Assembly (NCBI GenBank): GCA_965248545.1
Contig: OZ252110.1
Location: forward strand, 1,984,001-2,048,000
Reading direction: 5' to 3'
Origin: Alteromonas_E sp965248545
GTDB lineage: Bacteria; Pseudomonadota; Gammaproteobacteria; Enterobacterales; Alteromonadaceae
DNA length: 64,000 nucleotides
A program made the position numbers and the translations under genes. Under the pieces are notes generated by a model. It ran no database searches. It saw only the letters and a program-made list of their open reading frames with translations, and was not told where the DNA came from. Positions 1-9,510 of this stretch are shown piece by piece (position 1 is the first letter of the stretch; each line of letters begins with the position of its first letter).

Positions 1-982
1 CGCCGTCAAGTGAGCCAAAATCAACAGTCTCAAACGCTGATGGTACCGAAATATCACGTAAGTTACTTACGCCCGATGCTTGCACACGAGAACTTTCTTG
101 ACGACGCTCCTGCTCGTTGATCACCGCGTCAAAATATAGCTTTAGGTTGTCATTCGGCGCCCACTCAAAGGTGGTAGCGATATTGGTTGTCTCGTACTCA
201 AAGTTATCATAATCCTGATTCAAAAACTGAATGGGAAGGAAGTCAAAAGTCTGAGCGCTAGCAAAACCACTGTCGGTAGTTACAATGTTATCTCTATCGA
301 CGCGAGGACGAAACGCCGTAACATCTTGCTCAGAATAGCTGGCACTGATTACGAAACCAAATTCACCATTGTCAGAGTCCCATTTATCACCAAAAGCACC
401 GGAGATTCGCGGGGTGACACTATCAGTTGACAAGTTACTGTCTTCACCTTGCAAGCGCACTGAAGCTAGAGTTTCGGATAACTCGAGTGGACGAATAGTA
501 CGAAGGTTGATTGTGCCGCCGACGGAGCCTTCGATTGTACTAGCCTCTGGGGCTTTTATAACTTCTACAGCAGAGATAATAGCGGCTGAAACGTCTTCAA
601 AGTTTATACCGCCACGACCTGAGCCTGAACCAACGGTAGAAACACCGTTGATTTCGGTTCTGTTAGCGCTAGTCCCCCGGATTTGCACGCCAGTGCCTAC
701 ACCCGCAGTGCGCGTAATTTGGATACCAGTTACATTTTCAAGTACTTCGGCTAAATTCTGGTCAGGTAATTTACCAATATCGACAGCTTGAATTACTTCT
801 ACCAAGCTGTCGGCTGAACGCTTTTCTGCGAGCGCGTTGGTTAATGAGCTTCTGATTCCAGTCACTTCAATTACTTCAACGTCTCCAGCGGTCGGCGATT
901 CTTGCGCCGACACACCAGGCGTCAAACTCAAAGCTGAGGCCGACATCATTGCCATGGCAATTTTGGATAGTTTATGTTTCAT
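1..982 (-). CDS. TonB-dependent receptor, N-terminal part (cut by window edge)
   Basis: This is the first 327 codons of an outer-membrane TonB-dependent receptor, read leftwards from an ATG at 982; the beta-barrel lies beyond position 1. The translation opens with a signal peptide ending near VSA-QES, then a TonB-box-like VEVIEVTG. The plug domain follows, with KLPDQNLAEVLENVTGIQI, QIRGTSANRTEING and EGSVGGTINLRT. This style belongs to the large receptors that marine polysaccharide degraders use for oligosaccharide uptake. It is divergent from the alginate operon and shares its motif-rich promoter region, so alginate oligosaccharides are the inferred substrate. Family assignment is secure; the substrate is inferred from context. 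Confidence 0.93.
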   Translation of the reverse strand, partial: MKHKLSKIAMAMMSASALSLTPGVSAQESPTAGDVEVIEVTGIRSSLTNALAEKRSADSLVEVIQAVDIGKLPDQNLAEVLENVTGIQITRTAGVGTGVQIRGTSANRTEINGVSTVGSGSGRGGINFEDVSAAIISAVEVIKAPEASTIEGSVGGTINLRTIRPLELSETLASVRLQGEDSNLSTDSVTPRISGAFGDKWDSDNGEFGFVISASYSEQDVTAFRPRVDRDNIVTTDSGFASAQTFDFLPIQFLNQDYDNFEYETTNIATTFEWAPNDNLKLYFDAVINEQERRQESSRVQASGVSNLRDISVPSAFETVDFGSLDG

Positions 983-1511
983 AGGGTGTTCCTGCTGTTT
1001 TATATAATTGTCTTACCAAAACATCAAAATTCGATGGGCAAATATCTTGGTTTTCACAAAGAATTTACCAAATAATTACAATAAAAATATAAAAGATCAA
1101 CCTTTTGGTAAGCTATAAATTCATTTTTGGTATTAATTAGCTTGGTTACCAAATGCTCTTTTTATCCATAGATAATCACGAAAAGGTATACAAAAGCTTT
1201 AATAAACAGTGACTAATGGTTTTTTTTGAAGGGTTAATGAATGTGGCGTAAAACAGTTGTGCACATCAGGTGAAACTTTCCCTTAACCATTGTGTTATAT
1301 ATTGGTAAATACATTGAGGTAAAAATAATTAAGAATATTGGTTGACAAATTGGCTATATGAAAATACCGTTTATATGAATTTATTGGTTTGTTTTTAGTT
1401 TCGGCATGTATTCAACAGATATGGCTTTTACGCACAATTTTTGAAACGAACAAAGCAAACATACTCAAGTCTTCGAGAAAGATGGCGCATGTTAAAAGGT
1501 GGGAAAATACT
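983..1511. promoter_or_regulatory. Divergent control region of the alginate locus with repeated TTGGTAA-type sites
   Basis: This gene-free stretch lies between the left receptor and dehR. It holds at least seven copies or near-copies of one motif in both orientations: TTACCAAAA at 1013-1021, TTACCAAAT at 1065-1073, TTTTGGTAA at 1103-1111, TTTTGGTAT at 1125-1133, the palindrome TTGGTTACCAA at 1142-1152, ATTGGTAA at 1301-1308 and ATTGGTTGACAAAT at 1337-1350. The last one contains a perfect -35 hexamer TTGACA (1342-1347), although no good -10 box follows at 16-18 bp. The same motif recurs upstream of the second receptor and the PL6-like gene. TGGT/ACCA half-sites are typical of FadR-type GntR regulators, so that class is a reasonable guess. 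Confidence 0.6.
1142..1152. promoter_or_regulatory. Palindromic operator candidate TTGGTTACCAA
   Basis: This is a perfect inverted repeat, TTGGT and ACCAA around one central base. It is the most symmetric member of the motif family that fills this control region. It probably binds the dimeric regulator of the alginate regulon; no such regulator gene is in the window. Confidence 0.45.
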
Positions 1512-2390
1512 ATGGCGAAACCAACGATTGGATTTATCGGCTTAGGGTTGATGGGTGGCAATATGGTCGAAAACCTACAAAACAGAGGATACGACCTAGT
1601 CGTTATGGACTTAAATAAAGAGGCGGTTCAGCGATGTGTAGAGCGTGGCGCTAAAACTGCTGGAACAGGGGCAGAGCTCGCAGCGATGTCAGATGTCGTA
1701 ATGTTGTGTTTGACTACCTCCAAAATTGTTGAAGCAGTAGTCTACGCTGAAGACGGTTTGCTCGCAGGGCTAAAAGCGGGCTCCGTTCTCATAGATTTTG
1801 GAACATCTATTCCGTCTTCAACGCGCAAAATAGGTGCGGATTTGGCCGCCAAAGGAGTTGGCATGATCGACGCCCCATTAGGTAGAACACCGGCACATGC
1901 CAAAGATGGTTTACTCAACATCATGGCTGCAGGTGATATTGAGACATTCGAAAAAGTAAAACCTATCCTAGCTGATCAAGGCGAGAACGTATTTCACCTC
2001 GGGGAATTAGGTGCTGGGCATACTACCAAGCTAATCAATAATTTTATGGGCATGACCACAGTATGCACTATGTCACAAGCCTTCGCTGTCGCAGATAAAG
2101 CGGGCGTCGACCGCCAACAGTTATTCGACATTATGTCTACCGGGCCATCGAGCTCTCCCTTTATGCAGTTCTGTAAAAACTATGCGGTTGACGATGTTAG
2201 TGATCTAGGTTTCTCAATTGCTAATGCCAACAAAGATTTAGGTTACTTCCTTAAAATGGTTGAAGATTTAGGTACGCGTTCGCAAATCGCCGAAGGCTCG
2301 TCTGCAAACTTGCAAGCCGCCTTTGACGCAGGAATGGGTAATGGCAATGTACCGGAAATATATGACTATTTTAAGCAGCTCTCTGTATAG
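1512..2390 (+). CDS. dehR: DEH reductase, beta-hydroxyacid dehydrogenase family
   Basis: A 292-residue NAD(P)-dependent reductase of the 3-hydroxyisobutyrate / tartronate-semialdehyde reductase family. The N-terminal Rossmann motif GLGLMG lies at residues 10-15. DAPLGRTPAHAKDG is the family's substrate-binding segment, and GAGHTTKLINNF carries the conserved catalytic Lys. I chose the ATG at 1512 because AGGTGGG lies eight bases upstream; a longer reading from 1389 adds 41 residues without family similarity. As first gene of the alginate operon its likely role is reduction of 4-deoxy-L-erythro-5-hexoseulose uronate (DEH) to 2-keto-3-deoxygluconate, as known for DehR of alginolytic vibrios. The substrate is inferred from context; the fold is certain. 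Confidence 0.85.
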   Translation: MAKPTIGFIGLGLMGGNMVENLQNRGYDLVVMDLNKEAVQRCVERGAKTAGTGAELAAMSDVVMLCLTTSKIVEAVVYAEDGLLAGLKAGSVLIDFGTSIPSSTRKIGADLAAKGVGMIDAPLGRTPAHAKDGLLNIMAAGDIETFEKVKPILADQGENVFHLGELGAGHTTKLINNFMGMTTVCTMSQAFAVADKAGVDRQQLFDIMSTGPSSSPFMQFCKNYAVDDVSDLGFSIANANKDLGYFLKMVEDLGTRSQIAEGSSANLQAAFDAGMGNGNVPEIYDYFKQLSV

Positions 2391-2420
2391 TCAAACTGAC
2401 AGAGGTGAGGTAGGTTAGTA

Positions 2421-4667
2421 ATGCAGCAATTTTTCAAACGACTTACGCTTTTTTCATTGTTAGTGGTTTTCTGGACCTGCGGTATTGTTTCCGCCGAGGA
2501 ATATAGGGTTAGTGACCAAACGCAATACTTAGCGATAGCCGATACATTAGAGGCTGGTGACACAGTCATTCTTGCTAATGGCGTTTGGAACGATTTTGAA
2601 ATTTTGCTGCAAGGGCAAGGCACTGAAAACAAGCCGATTACTTTGACTGCTGAAACCAAAGGCCAAGTGATCTTATCGGGTCAATCTAATTTGCGTCTTG
2701 CCGGTGAGCACTTAGTTGTTTCGGGGCTGGTCTTTAGAGATGGCTACACGCCCACCAGTGCGGTAATCGAATTTCGCCGAAATGCCAAAACTCTCGCTAG
2801 TCACTCCAGAGTAACTGAAGTGGTAATTGATAATTTCAATAATCCAGATAAGCAGGAGTCAGATTACTGGGTTGCACTATATGGCCAACACAATCGATTT
2901 GACCACAATCATATCGTTGGCAAGCGTAACAAAGGTGTAACCGTTGCAGTGCGTTTGAATAGCGAGACGAGTCAACAAAATCATCATCGCATCGACCACA
3001 ATTACTTTGGCTATCGCCCCACATTTGGTTCAAACGGTGGGGAAACGTTGCGGATCGGCACTAGCCACTACTCGCTTACAGATTCGTTTACCGTAGTTGA
3101 AAACAATTACTTCGAACAAACCAATGGCGAAGTTGAAATTATTTCAGTCAAGTCCGGTAAAAACGTCATTCGCGGTAACGTGTTTGATCGCGCTCAAGGT
3201 ACGCTGACATTGCGTCACGGCAATGGCAACCGGATAGAAAATAATGTGTTTTGGGGCCGTGGTGTTGACCATACTGGCGGTATTCGGGTCATCAACAAGC
3301 GACAAACCGTTCGCAACAACTACCTCGAAGGACTCACTGGCTATCGATTCGGCAGTGGCTTTGCAGTAATGAATGGCGTACCTAACTCGCCAATCAACCG
3401 TTATCACCAAGTCGAAGAAACCAACATCAGCAATAATACCTTTATTGATGTGGACAATATTCAGTTCGCAGTTGGTAGTGACGCTGAGCGCAGTGCTGTG
3501 CCGATAACGAGTACCTTTACGGACAATCTGGTAGTGCAGCAAAACGGTATTCAACCATTTACCATATTTGATGATGTCAGCGGTATTACATTCAGTAAAA
3601 ACTTCGCCAATACTGACGTACCCGAAGTGGTTAATAGAGGTTTTCAACAACAAGCCATTGAGTTGCAACGCGCTGAAAATGGTCTTTTGTATCCGGTAGG
3701 AATAGAGCAGGGCGTAAGCCGCGATTTAACAGTTATCGAGCGCGATCAGGTGGGCGTGAGTTGGTACCCGAAACAGCCCGCAATAGTGGTGTTTGATTCA
3801 GGTACAAGACACAACGTCAATGCAGATGTTACGGCACTTCAAAAGGCTATAGCCAATGCTAAAGAAGGCGATGTGCTAATACTCGCAGCAGGTCAATACG
3901 TCATACCTAAAGTTCTGTATATCGATAAAACATTGACCATTCGGGCGCAACAACCCGGGTCAGTGGAGCTTTCTTACGAACGCTCCGCATTATTTGAAAT
4001 CAAAAATGGCGGCAGCCTTAAATTATCCGGCCTAAGCATCTCCGGTAAAGACAGCCCAGATGCCCATGGTAATAGTGTTGTTCGTACGCAGAAGTGGGGC
4101 ATGTTAGACAACTATCGATTGGTTGTACAAGATTCGGTGATACGTGACCTAGACGTCAATCACTCTTTCCATTTCTTCGTCACCGGTAAAGGGGCATTTG
4201 CAGACCAGATTACGCTGCAAAACAATCAGTTCGCAAAAGTCACCGGTGATGTACTGCGCCTCAACTCAGAGATTGAAGACTTAGGTATCTATAATGCTGA
4301 GTATGTGACTTTAGTTGACAATCACTTCGCAGATATTCAAGGCGCGATAGTAAAACTATATCGCGGGGGCACAGATGAGAGTACCTTCGGCCCACACCTT
4401 ACGATGCGCAATAATCAAGTAGAAAATACTGGCAATGGTAAGCGTAACAAGGAGCAAAGTTCGGTTTACTTGCACGGTGTGCAAGTATCAGCCATCGAAG
4501 ACAACAATTTCCATGCATCAACACCGATCGTTATCGAACATACAGTGGGCGAACCGCAGAGCGCGATCATAGACAACGCCTTCATTGCAACACCGGCACC
4601 ATCAATTACTGAACTGCGTTTTCCTGGCCCACATACGGCTGATGTTCGCGATAATGAGGTGAAATAG
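2421..4667 (+). CDS. Alginate lyase, PL6 family, two beta-helix domains
   Basis: A 748-residue secreted polysaccharide lyase. The signal peptide ends near GIVSA-EE. The first parallel beta-helix carries the PL6 signatures: the calcium-binding NGGE at residues 205-208, the catalytic Lys in ISVKSG (K244) and the catalytic Arg in LRHGNGN (R265). The 21-residue Lys-Arg spacing matches that of the characterised PL6 enzymes AlyGC and chondroitinase B. A second helical domain starts near residue 470, giving the two-domain AlyGC-like length. The expected reaction is beta-elimination of alginate, with preference for guluronate-containing blocks common in this family. It lies 30 bp after dehR, with GAGGTAGG before the ATG. 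Confidence 0.92.
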   Translation: MQQFFKRLTLFSLLVVFWTCGIVSAEEYRVSDQTQYLAIADTLEAGDTVILANGVWNDFEILLQGQGTENKPITLTAETKGQVILSGQSNLRLAGEHLVVSGLVFRDGYTPTSAVIEFRRNAKTLASHSRVTEVVIDNFNNPDKQESDYWVALYGQHNRFDHNHIVGKRNKGVTVAVRLNSETSQQNHHRIDHNYFGYRPTFGSNGGETLRIGTSHYSLTDSFTVVENNYFEQTNGEVEIISVKSGKNVIRGNVFDRAQGTLTLRHGNGNRIENNVFWGRGVDHTGGIRVINKRQTVRNNYLEGLTGYRFGSGFAVMNGVPNSPINRYHQVEETNISNNTFIDVDNIQFAVGSDAERSAVPITSTFTDNLVVQQNGIQPFTIFDDVSGITFSKNFANTDVPEVVNRGFQQQAIELQRAENGLLYPVGIEQGVSRDLTVIERDQVGVSWYPKQPAIVVFDSGTRHNVNADVTALQKAIANAKEGDVLILAAGQYVIPKVLYIDKTLTIRAQQPGSVELSYERSALFEIKNGGSLKLSGLSISGKDSPDAHGNSVVRTQKWGMLDNYRLVVQDSVIRDLDVNHSFHFFVTGKGAFADQITLQNNQFAKVTGDVLRLNSEIEDLGIYNAEYVTLVDNHFADIQGAIVKLYRGGTDESTFGPHLTMRNNQVENTGNGKRNKEQSSVYLHGVQVSAIEDNNFHASTPIVIEHTVGEPQSAIIDNAFIATPAPSITELRFPGPHTADVRDNEVK

Positions 4668-4669
4668 CC

Positions 4670-6889
4670 ATGCGGATCTTTAGTAAGACAAAGCTGTTTG
4701 TAGCAGTACTGTGTGCATCACTGGCACTCATGTTGTCATTCGCAAGTTTTGCCGAGCATCCGAACCTAGTCATTACGGTTAAAGATGTGGCCGAGATGCG
4801 TGAATCCATCGATGGAAACGGCCGATTTGCACTGGCTTATCAAGCGCAAAAAGCACGTGTTGACCAGCAGTTAACATTTCCAATCGCCATACCGGTGCCA
4901 AAAGATGGTGGTGGTGGTTATACCCATGAGCAACACAAGAGAAATTACCAACTGATGTACGAGGCGGGAGTGCTCTATCAGTTGAGTCGCGAGCAGCGCT
5001 ATGCCGAACACGTGATTGACATGCTGCTCGCTTATGCCGAGTTGTACCCTAGACTGGACGTGCATCCAAAACGCAAAGTGAAGTCACAAAACCCAGGTAA
5101 ACTTTTCTGGCAAAGCTTAAATGAAGCGATGTGGTTAGTTTATACGATACAAGCCTATGACCTAATTCACGACGCTTTGGGTGCCTCGCAAAAAACAACA
5201 ATAGAGCAGCAGCTGCTGCGTCCGGTCGCCCTTTTTTTGTCTGAGGGACAGCCTTCAACATTCAATAAAGTCCACAATCATGGCACCTGGGCCACTGCAG
5301 CTGTTGGGATGGCAGGCTATGTACTTGGCGAGCCAGAATGGGTGGAGAAAGCCTTGTACGATTTGGAAAAAACAGGACAGGGCGGCTTTCTAAAACAGCT
5401 TGACGAACTGTTTTCTCCTCAGGGGTATTACAATGAAGGTCCTTACTACCAACGATTTGCATTATTACCTTTCGTCACTTTTGCCCGAGCGATTGAAAAT
5501 AATGAAGCCAAGCGGAATATTTTCGCTTATCGCAATAATGTCTTACTTAAAGCGATTGATACCACGGTACAGCTTAGTTACAACGGTTTGTTTTACCCTA
5601 TAAATGACGCAATCAAAAGCAAAGGCATCGATACTATTGAGTTAGTTCATGGCGTAGCTGCCGCGTATAGCCTTACAGGTGAGACCGGCTATTTAGATAT
5701 TGCTGAGCAACAAGGACAAATAGTTTTAACAGGCGATGGCCTCAAAGTTGCCCAAGCGTTAGATGCAGGTGCTGCAACCGCATATCAATTTCGTTCCGTT
5801 GCATTTGGCGATGGTGCTAATGGCACTCAAGGCGCATTGGTGATCATGCGCGGGGACATGAGCGGCGAACAATCAGTATTGTTTAAGCCAGCTGCACAAG
5901 GCCTTGGACATGGTCATTTCGATAAGTTGACCTGGCAATTTTATGACCGTGGTACCGAAATCGTATCGGATTATGGGGCTGCTCGATTCCTCAATGTTGA
6001 AGCAAAGTTTGGTGGTCGCTATTTGCCAGAAAATCAAACTTATGCCAAGCAAACGGTATCGCACAATACTGTTGTGGTAGATGAGACCAGTCATTTCAAT
6101 GGCAAGGTGAGGGTGGGTAATGCGAACTGGCCGACCCTAAATTTCTTTGCTACCAGTGAACAAGGTTCAGTGGCCCAAGCAGAAATAGCGAGTGCCTACG
6201 ACGATGTGTTGTTGACGCGAACAATCGCTTTAATTGAATTAGCAGAGCTAGAACAAGCATTAGTTTTGGACGTGTTTGATGTGATTGGCGAAAACGCGCA
6301 TCAACTGGATTTACCCTTGCATTATCAAGGGCAGTTGATCGACACGAATTTTAACTATCAGGGCAACCTTAACGAACTTAGAGCACTGGGTGACAAAAAC
6401 GGTTATCAGCATTTGTGGTTACGGGCAAAGGCGCAGCCAGAAGCGGGTATGGCCAAAGTTACTTGGCTGAATGAGAATGGCCACTTCTATACTCAAACCA
6501 GCTTAGTTCAGGGCGATGAACAATTTCTGTTTACTCAACTAGGTGCTAACGATCCTAATTTTAACCTGCGTAATGAGCATGGATTTATTCGACGCGCACA
6601 GGGAGCTACACAACACCGATTCGTTTCGCTATTAGAGCCGCACGGTGAATACAATCCGAGTAAAGAGTACACCCTTGATGCAGTTAGCCAAGTGTCTGAC
6701 TTTCAGCTAGAGCAAACGGGTGACATTATCGTTGCTGAGGTAGTAATTACTGGCAAACGTTACTTGCTCGCGATTGATACACGCACCAAGGAACGGGCCC
6801 ATCCCCATCCCCTTTCTTACAAAAATCATACTTATACATTAAGCGACCGGCTAACAGTCTTGCCGCTGAAAAGCGATCTGGAGAATTAA
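4670..6889 (+). CDS. Oligoalginate lyase, PL17 family (exolytic)
   Basis: A 739-residue lyase with an N-terminal signal peptide (cleavage near SFA-EH), an alpha/alpha-barrel and a C-terminal heparinase II/III-like beta-sheet domain. NHGTW places N203-H204 where Alg17c of Saccharophagus has its catalytic Asn-His. The Tyr cluster YYNEGPYY (253-260) supplies the catalytic Tyr, and GHGHFD supplies His 414 and 416. Enzymes of this family release unsaturated uronate monomers from short alginate oligomers, here probably in the periplasm. The start codon is only two bases past the PL6 stop, so the two are translationally linked. Length and motifs agree with PL17. Confidence 0.92.
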   Translation: MRIFSKTKLFVAVLCASLALMLSFASFAEHPNLVITVKDVAEMRESIDGNGRFALAYQAQKARVDQQLTFPIAIPVPKDGGGGYTHEQHKRNYQLMYEAGVLYQLSREQRYAEHVIDMLLAYAELYPRLDVHPKRKVKSQNPGKLFWQSLNEAMWLVYTIQAYDLIHDALGASQKTTIEQQLLRPVALFLSEGQPSTFNKVHNHGTWATAAVGMAGYVLGEPEWVEKALYDLEKTGQGGFLKQLDELFSPQGYYNEGPYYQRFALLPFVTFARAIENNEAKRNIFAYRNNVLLKAIDTTVQLSYNGLFYPINDAIKSKGIDTIELVHGVAAAYSLTGETGYLDIAEQQGQIVLTGDGLKVAQALDAGAATAYQFRSVAFGDGANGTQGALVIMRGDMSGEQSVLFKPAAQGLGHGHFDKLTWQFYDRGTEIVSDYGAARFLNVEAKFGGRYLPENQTYAKQTVSHNTVVVDETSHFNGKVRVGNANWPTLNFFATSEQGSVAQAEIASAYDDVLLTRTIALIELAELEQALVLDVFDVIGENAHQLDLPLHYQGQLIDTNFNYQGNLNELRALGDKNGYQHLWLRAKAQPEAGMAKVTWLNENGHFYTQTSLVQGDEQFLFTQLGANDPNFNLRNEHGFIRRAQGATQHRFVSLLEPHGEYNPSKEYTLDAVSQVSDFQLEQTGDIIVAEVVITGKRYLLAIDTRTKERAHPHPLSYKNHTYTLSDRLTVLPLKSDLEN

Positions 6890-6891
6890 TC

Positions 6892-7236
6892 ATGGCACAA
6901 CAAAGCGAGCACTTTTTATTTGCTAACGAGACAGAGATTGAAGATCTCGGTGGTGGTTTAAAACGTCAAATGTTGGGTTACAACCATGAGTTAATGGCGG
7001 TTAAAGTCTGGTTCGACAAAGGCGCTCAAGGCTACACTCATAGCCATCGACACTCGCAAGTCACCTATGTTGAGGAAGGCGAGTTTCACTTCAGTATTGG
7101 CGATGAAACTAAAATCCTGCGAGCAGGTGATAGTTGTCTGATTCCACCCCATGTTGAGCACGGTGCAATTTGCCCGACTGGAGGCATCTTGATCGATACC
7201 TTCAGCCCCGCTCGCGAAGACTTTATCGAGGAGTGA
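6892..7236 (+). CDS. kdgF: KdgF-type cupin, unsaturated uronate linearisation
   Basis: A 114-residue single-domain cupin. Metal-ligand candidates are H50, H52 and Q56 in HSHRHSQ and H90 in PPHVEHG; D102 and R108 sit in the DTFSPAR segment typical of KdgF. KdgF proteins convert the cyclic 4,5-unsaturated monouronates released by lyases into the linear keto form DEH. This is the step between PL17 and DehR, so the gene's place in the operon fits its function exactly. There is no signal peptide, so it is cytoplasmic. It starts two bases after the PL17 stop, with GGAG eight bases upstream. Confidence 0.9.
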   Translation: MAQQSEHFLFANETEIEDLGGGLKRQMLGYNHELMAVKVWFDKGAQGYTHSHRHSQVTYVEEGEFHFSIGDETKILRAGDSCLIPPHVEHGAICPTGGILIDTFSPAREDFIEE

Positions 7237-7240
7237 TCCC

Positions 7241-8545
7241 ATGCAATTAAAAGGTTTACGCTGGTGGGTTATTGCCCTTATAGCTCTGGCTACAATCATC
7301 AACTATATCGATCGCCAAGCGCTAAGCGTATTGTGGCCAGATATTGTGGAAGAGGTCTTTCCGGATGAGTCGGCATTAGAGCGGAAACAGATTTATGCCA
7401 ATATCTCTATCGTATTCGTATTTGCCTACGCATTTGGCCAAGCCATTTTCGGTAAGATTTTTGACTGGGTTGGGACGCGTATCGGTTTTGTACTTTCCAT
7501 TGGTGTGTGGTCGCTAGCAACTATTGCACACGCGTTTGCGCAAGGTTTACTGTCGTTTAGCATTTTCCGCGCTATTTTAGGGGTTGCCGAAGCAGGCAAC
7601 TGGCCGGGCGCAGCCAAAGGTAACGCTGAGTGGTTCCCCATCAAAGAGCGCGCATTAGCGCAGGGTATATTTAACTCGGGGGCTGCAATTGGCGGTATTG
7701 TTGCCATCCCCATGATCGCATTTTTGACGATTTACTTTAGTTGGCAGCTCGTATTCGTAATAGTGGGCGCACTAGGTTTCTTATGGTTACTACCTTGGCT
7801 TGTATTAGTCAAAGCTCCACCAGGAGCGCACCCGTGGATCACAGACGAAGAGCGTGAGTACATTCTCACCGGCCAGCAACGTAAAGACTCTGAAGATAAT
7901 GTTGTCAATGACAAAGATGAATACAATCCTTCGACCAAAGAAATGCTCAGTCGTAAAGAAAGTTGGGGAGTGATTATTGCGTCAGCTGCGATCGACCCGA
8001 TTTGGTGGTTATTTGTATTCTGGATCCCCATCTATCTAAATGAAGTCTATGCCATGGATGTAAAATCAATTGGTATCTACGGATGGGTTCCTTATGTGGG
8101 CGCTATGTTTGGAGCGTGGTTTGGTGGTCTGCTAGCACAGAATCGCCTAAAAGCCGGCTGGAGTGCTGATAAAACCCGTAAGTTGGTCATCACCTTAGGC
8201 TGTTTAATTATGTTGCCTTCATTACTCGCGATGTCGAATCCGGGCGGCCCAACTACGGCGGTATTGATCATGGCGGTTATTCTATTCGGATTTCAAACCG
8301 CGATTGGTAACGTACAAACCTTACCTAGTGACTTATTGGGCAAGAAGGCCGTTGGCTCGCTAGCTGGATTCGCTGGCATGGCTGCGAAATTAGGCGCAGT
8401 AGGGCTTACCGCTTTAGTGCCTTTCTTAACCCAAGATGGCAACTATACTCCGGCGTTTGTAATCGGCGCATCCTTGGCAATTATTGCAATGCTAGCGGTG
8501 TGGTTGTTGATTCCAAAAATTGAACCGCTAAAGCAGTCAAAGTAA
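7241..8545 (+). CDS. MFS transporter, hexuronate / DEH uptake candidate
   Basis: A 434-residue major facilitator with about twelve hydrophobic helices. The first helix holds NYIDRQALSVLWPDI, the signature of the anion:cation symporter branch that includes ExuT and related hexuronate and glucarate permeases. A FGKIFDWVGTRIG-type loop between helices 2 and 3 is the conserved MFS motif. Its position between kdgF and kdgK indicates inner-membrane uptake of unsaturated monouronates or DEH. Many alginolytic vibrios use sodium-solute symporters for this step, so an MFS permease is an alternative solution. It lies four bases after kdgF. The substrate is inferred. Confidence 0.85.
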   Translation: MQLKGLRWWVIALIALATIINYIDRQALSVLWPDIVEEVFPDESALERKQIYANISIVFVFAYAFGQAIFGKIFDWVGTRIGFVLSIGVWSLATIAHAFAQGLLSFSIFRAILGVAEAGNWPGAAKGNAEWFPIKERALAQGIFNSGAAIGGIVAIPMIAFLTIYFSWQLVFVIVGALGFLWLLPWLVLVKAPPGAHPWITDEEREYILTGQQRKDSEDNVVNDKDEYNPSTKEMLSRKESWGVIIASAAIDPIWWLFVFWIPIYLNEVYAMDVKSIGIYGWVPYVGAMFGAWFGGLLAQNRLKAGWSADKTRKLVITLGCLIMLPSLLAMSNPGGPTTAVLIMAVILFGFQTAIGNVQTLPSDLLGKKAVGSLAGFAGMAAKLGAVGLTALVPFLTQDGNYTPAFVIGASLAIIAMLAVWLLIPKIEPLKQSK

Positions 8546-8549
8546 GTCA

Positions 8550-9491
8550 ATGAAACAGGTATATTTCTTTGGTGAATGTATGGTGGAGTTACAAAAGTCT
8601 GGTGACTCGACCATGCGTCAATCTTTTGCGGGTGATGTCTACAACTCAGCCGTATACATGAAGCGTTGTTTCCCGGAAATGCAGACGGCAATGGTAACCG
8701 TTGCTGGCAATGACGACTTAAGTGACAGTATGTTGACCACGTTTGCAGACGAGGGGTTATCGACTGACTGGGTATTTCGCCATCCTACAAAAACGTTAGG
8801 TCTTTACCTGATCGAAACTGATGCTCAGGGTGAACGCAGTTTTGTCTACTGGCGCAGTGACTCGGCTGCCCGCCAAATAATGGAATTTCTCGGACCTAAA
8901 ACGATTTCCCAACTGACCAAAGGAGATGTGTTTTTCCTGTCTGGAATACCTTTGGCGATATTATCTGACCAAGCCAGAGAGCAATGCTTTGACATGCTTA
9001 GAGTACTCAAAGCTGCTGGGGTGAAAATCGTATTTGATCCCAACTATCGCCCAACTCTATGGTCTTCCGAGCAATGCGCTCGCGATAGTTATTCTGTAGC
9101 CATGAGCTTGGCTGACATTGCATTACCTGGTGTAGAAGACTTTACTGTTTTGTTCGGGATTCAACACGCCATAGATGTCGTCGCTTTTTGCGCTAATCGT
9201 GGCGTTGTTGAAACGGTGGTTAAAAACGGACCAGAATCAGTCTTCACCTGCCTCAATGGCGATATCCAAGAGCACCTAATTACGCCCGCTGACAATGTGG
9301 TCGATACAACCTCGGCAGGTGATGCCTTCAATGGCGTTTATTTAGGTGCACGATTACTTGGGCACTCGATTGCAGATTCAGTTCAGCTAGGTGCGGCGGC
9401 AGCGGGGGTCGTGATTCAATTCCCTGGGGCTATAGCGCCACAACAAGCGTTTGCCAGCAGTCTGGCAGGCCGCAGTGTTTTTTCAGCCTAA
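8550..9491 (+). CDS. kdgK: 2-keto-3-deoxygluconate kinase, PfkB family
   Basis: A 313-residue ribokinase-family sugar kinase. The N-terminal GECMVEL segment and the C-terminal DTTSAGDAFNG motif, with catalytic base D258, are diagnostic of PfkB kinases. The expected reaction is ATP-dependent phosphorylation of 2-keto-3-deoxygluconate to KDPG, the substrate of the next gene product. It starts four bases after the transporter stop; the upstream ribosome-binding sequence is weak, consistent with coupled translation. KDG specificity comes from the operon context. Confidence 0.92.
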   Translation: MKQVYFFGECMVELQKSGDSTMRQSFAGDVYNSAVYMKRCFPEMQTAMVTVAGNDDLSDSMLTTFADEGLSTDWVFRHPTKTLGLYLIETDAQGERSFVYWRSDSAARQIMEFLGPKTISQLTKGDVFFLSGIPLAILSDQAREQCFDMLRVLKAAGVKIVFDPNYRPTLWSSEQCARDSYSVAMSLADIALPGVEDFTVLFGIQHAIDVVAFCANRGVVETVVKNGPESVFTCLNGDIQEHLITPADNVVDTTSAGDAFNGVYLGARLLGHSIADSVQLGAAAAGVVIQFPGAIAPQQAFASSLAGRSVFSA

Positions 9492-9510
9492 TCAACAAGA
9501 GTTTATTCCA

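Noticed and set aside
983..1511. Repeated short motifs as a possible CRISPR or integration array
   Set aside because: Copies are 8-14 bp, spacing is irregular, both orientations occur and no cas or integrase gene is nearby; operators explain them better.
3144..3668. 174-residue open frame antisense to the PL6 gene
   Set aside because: No ribosome-binding site or family similarity; the sense strand codes a clear PL6 enzyme. Similar antisense frames elsewhere (13758-14270, 29723-30313) were rejected for the same reason.
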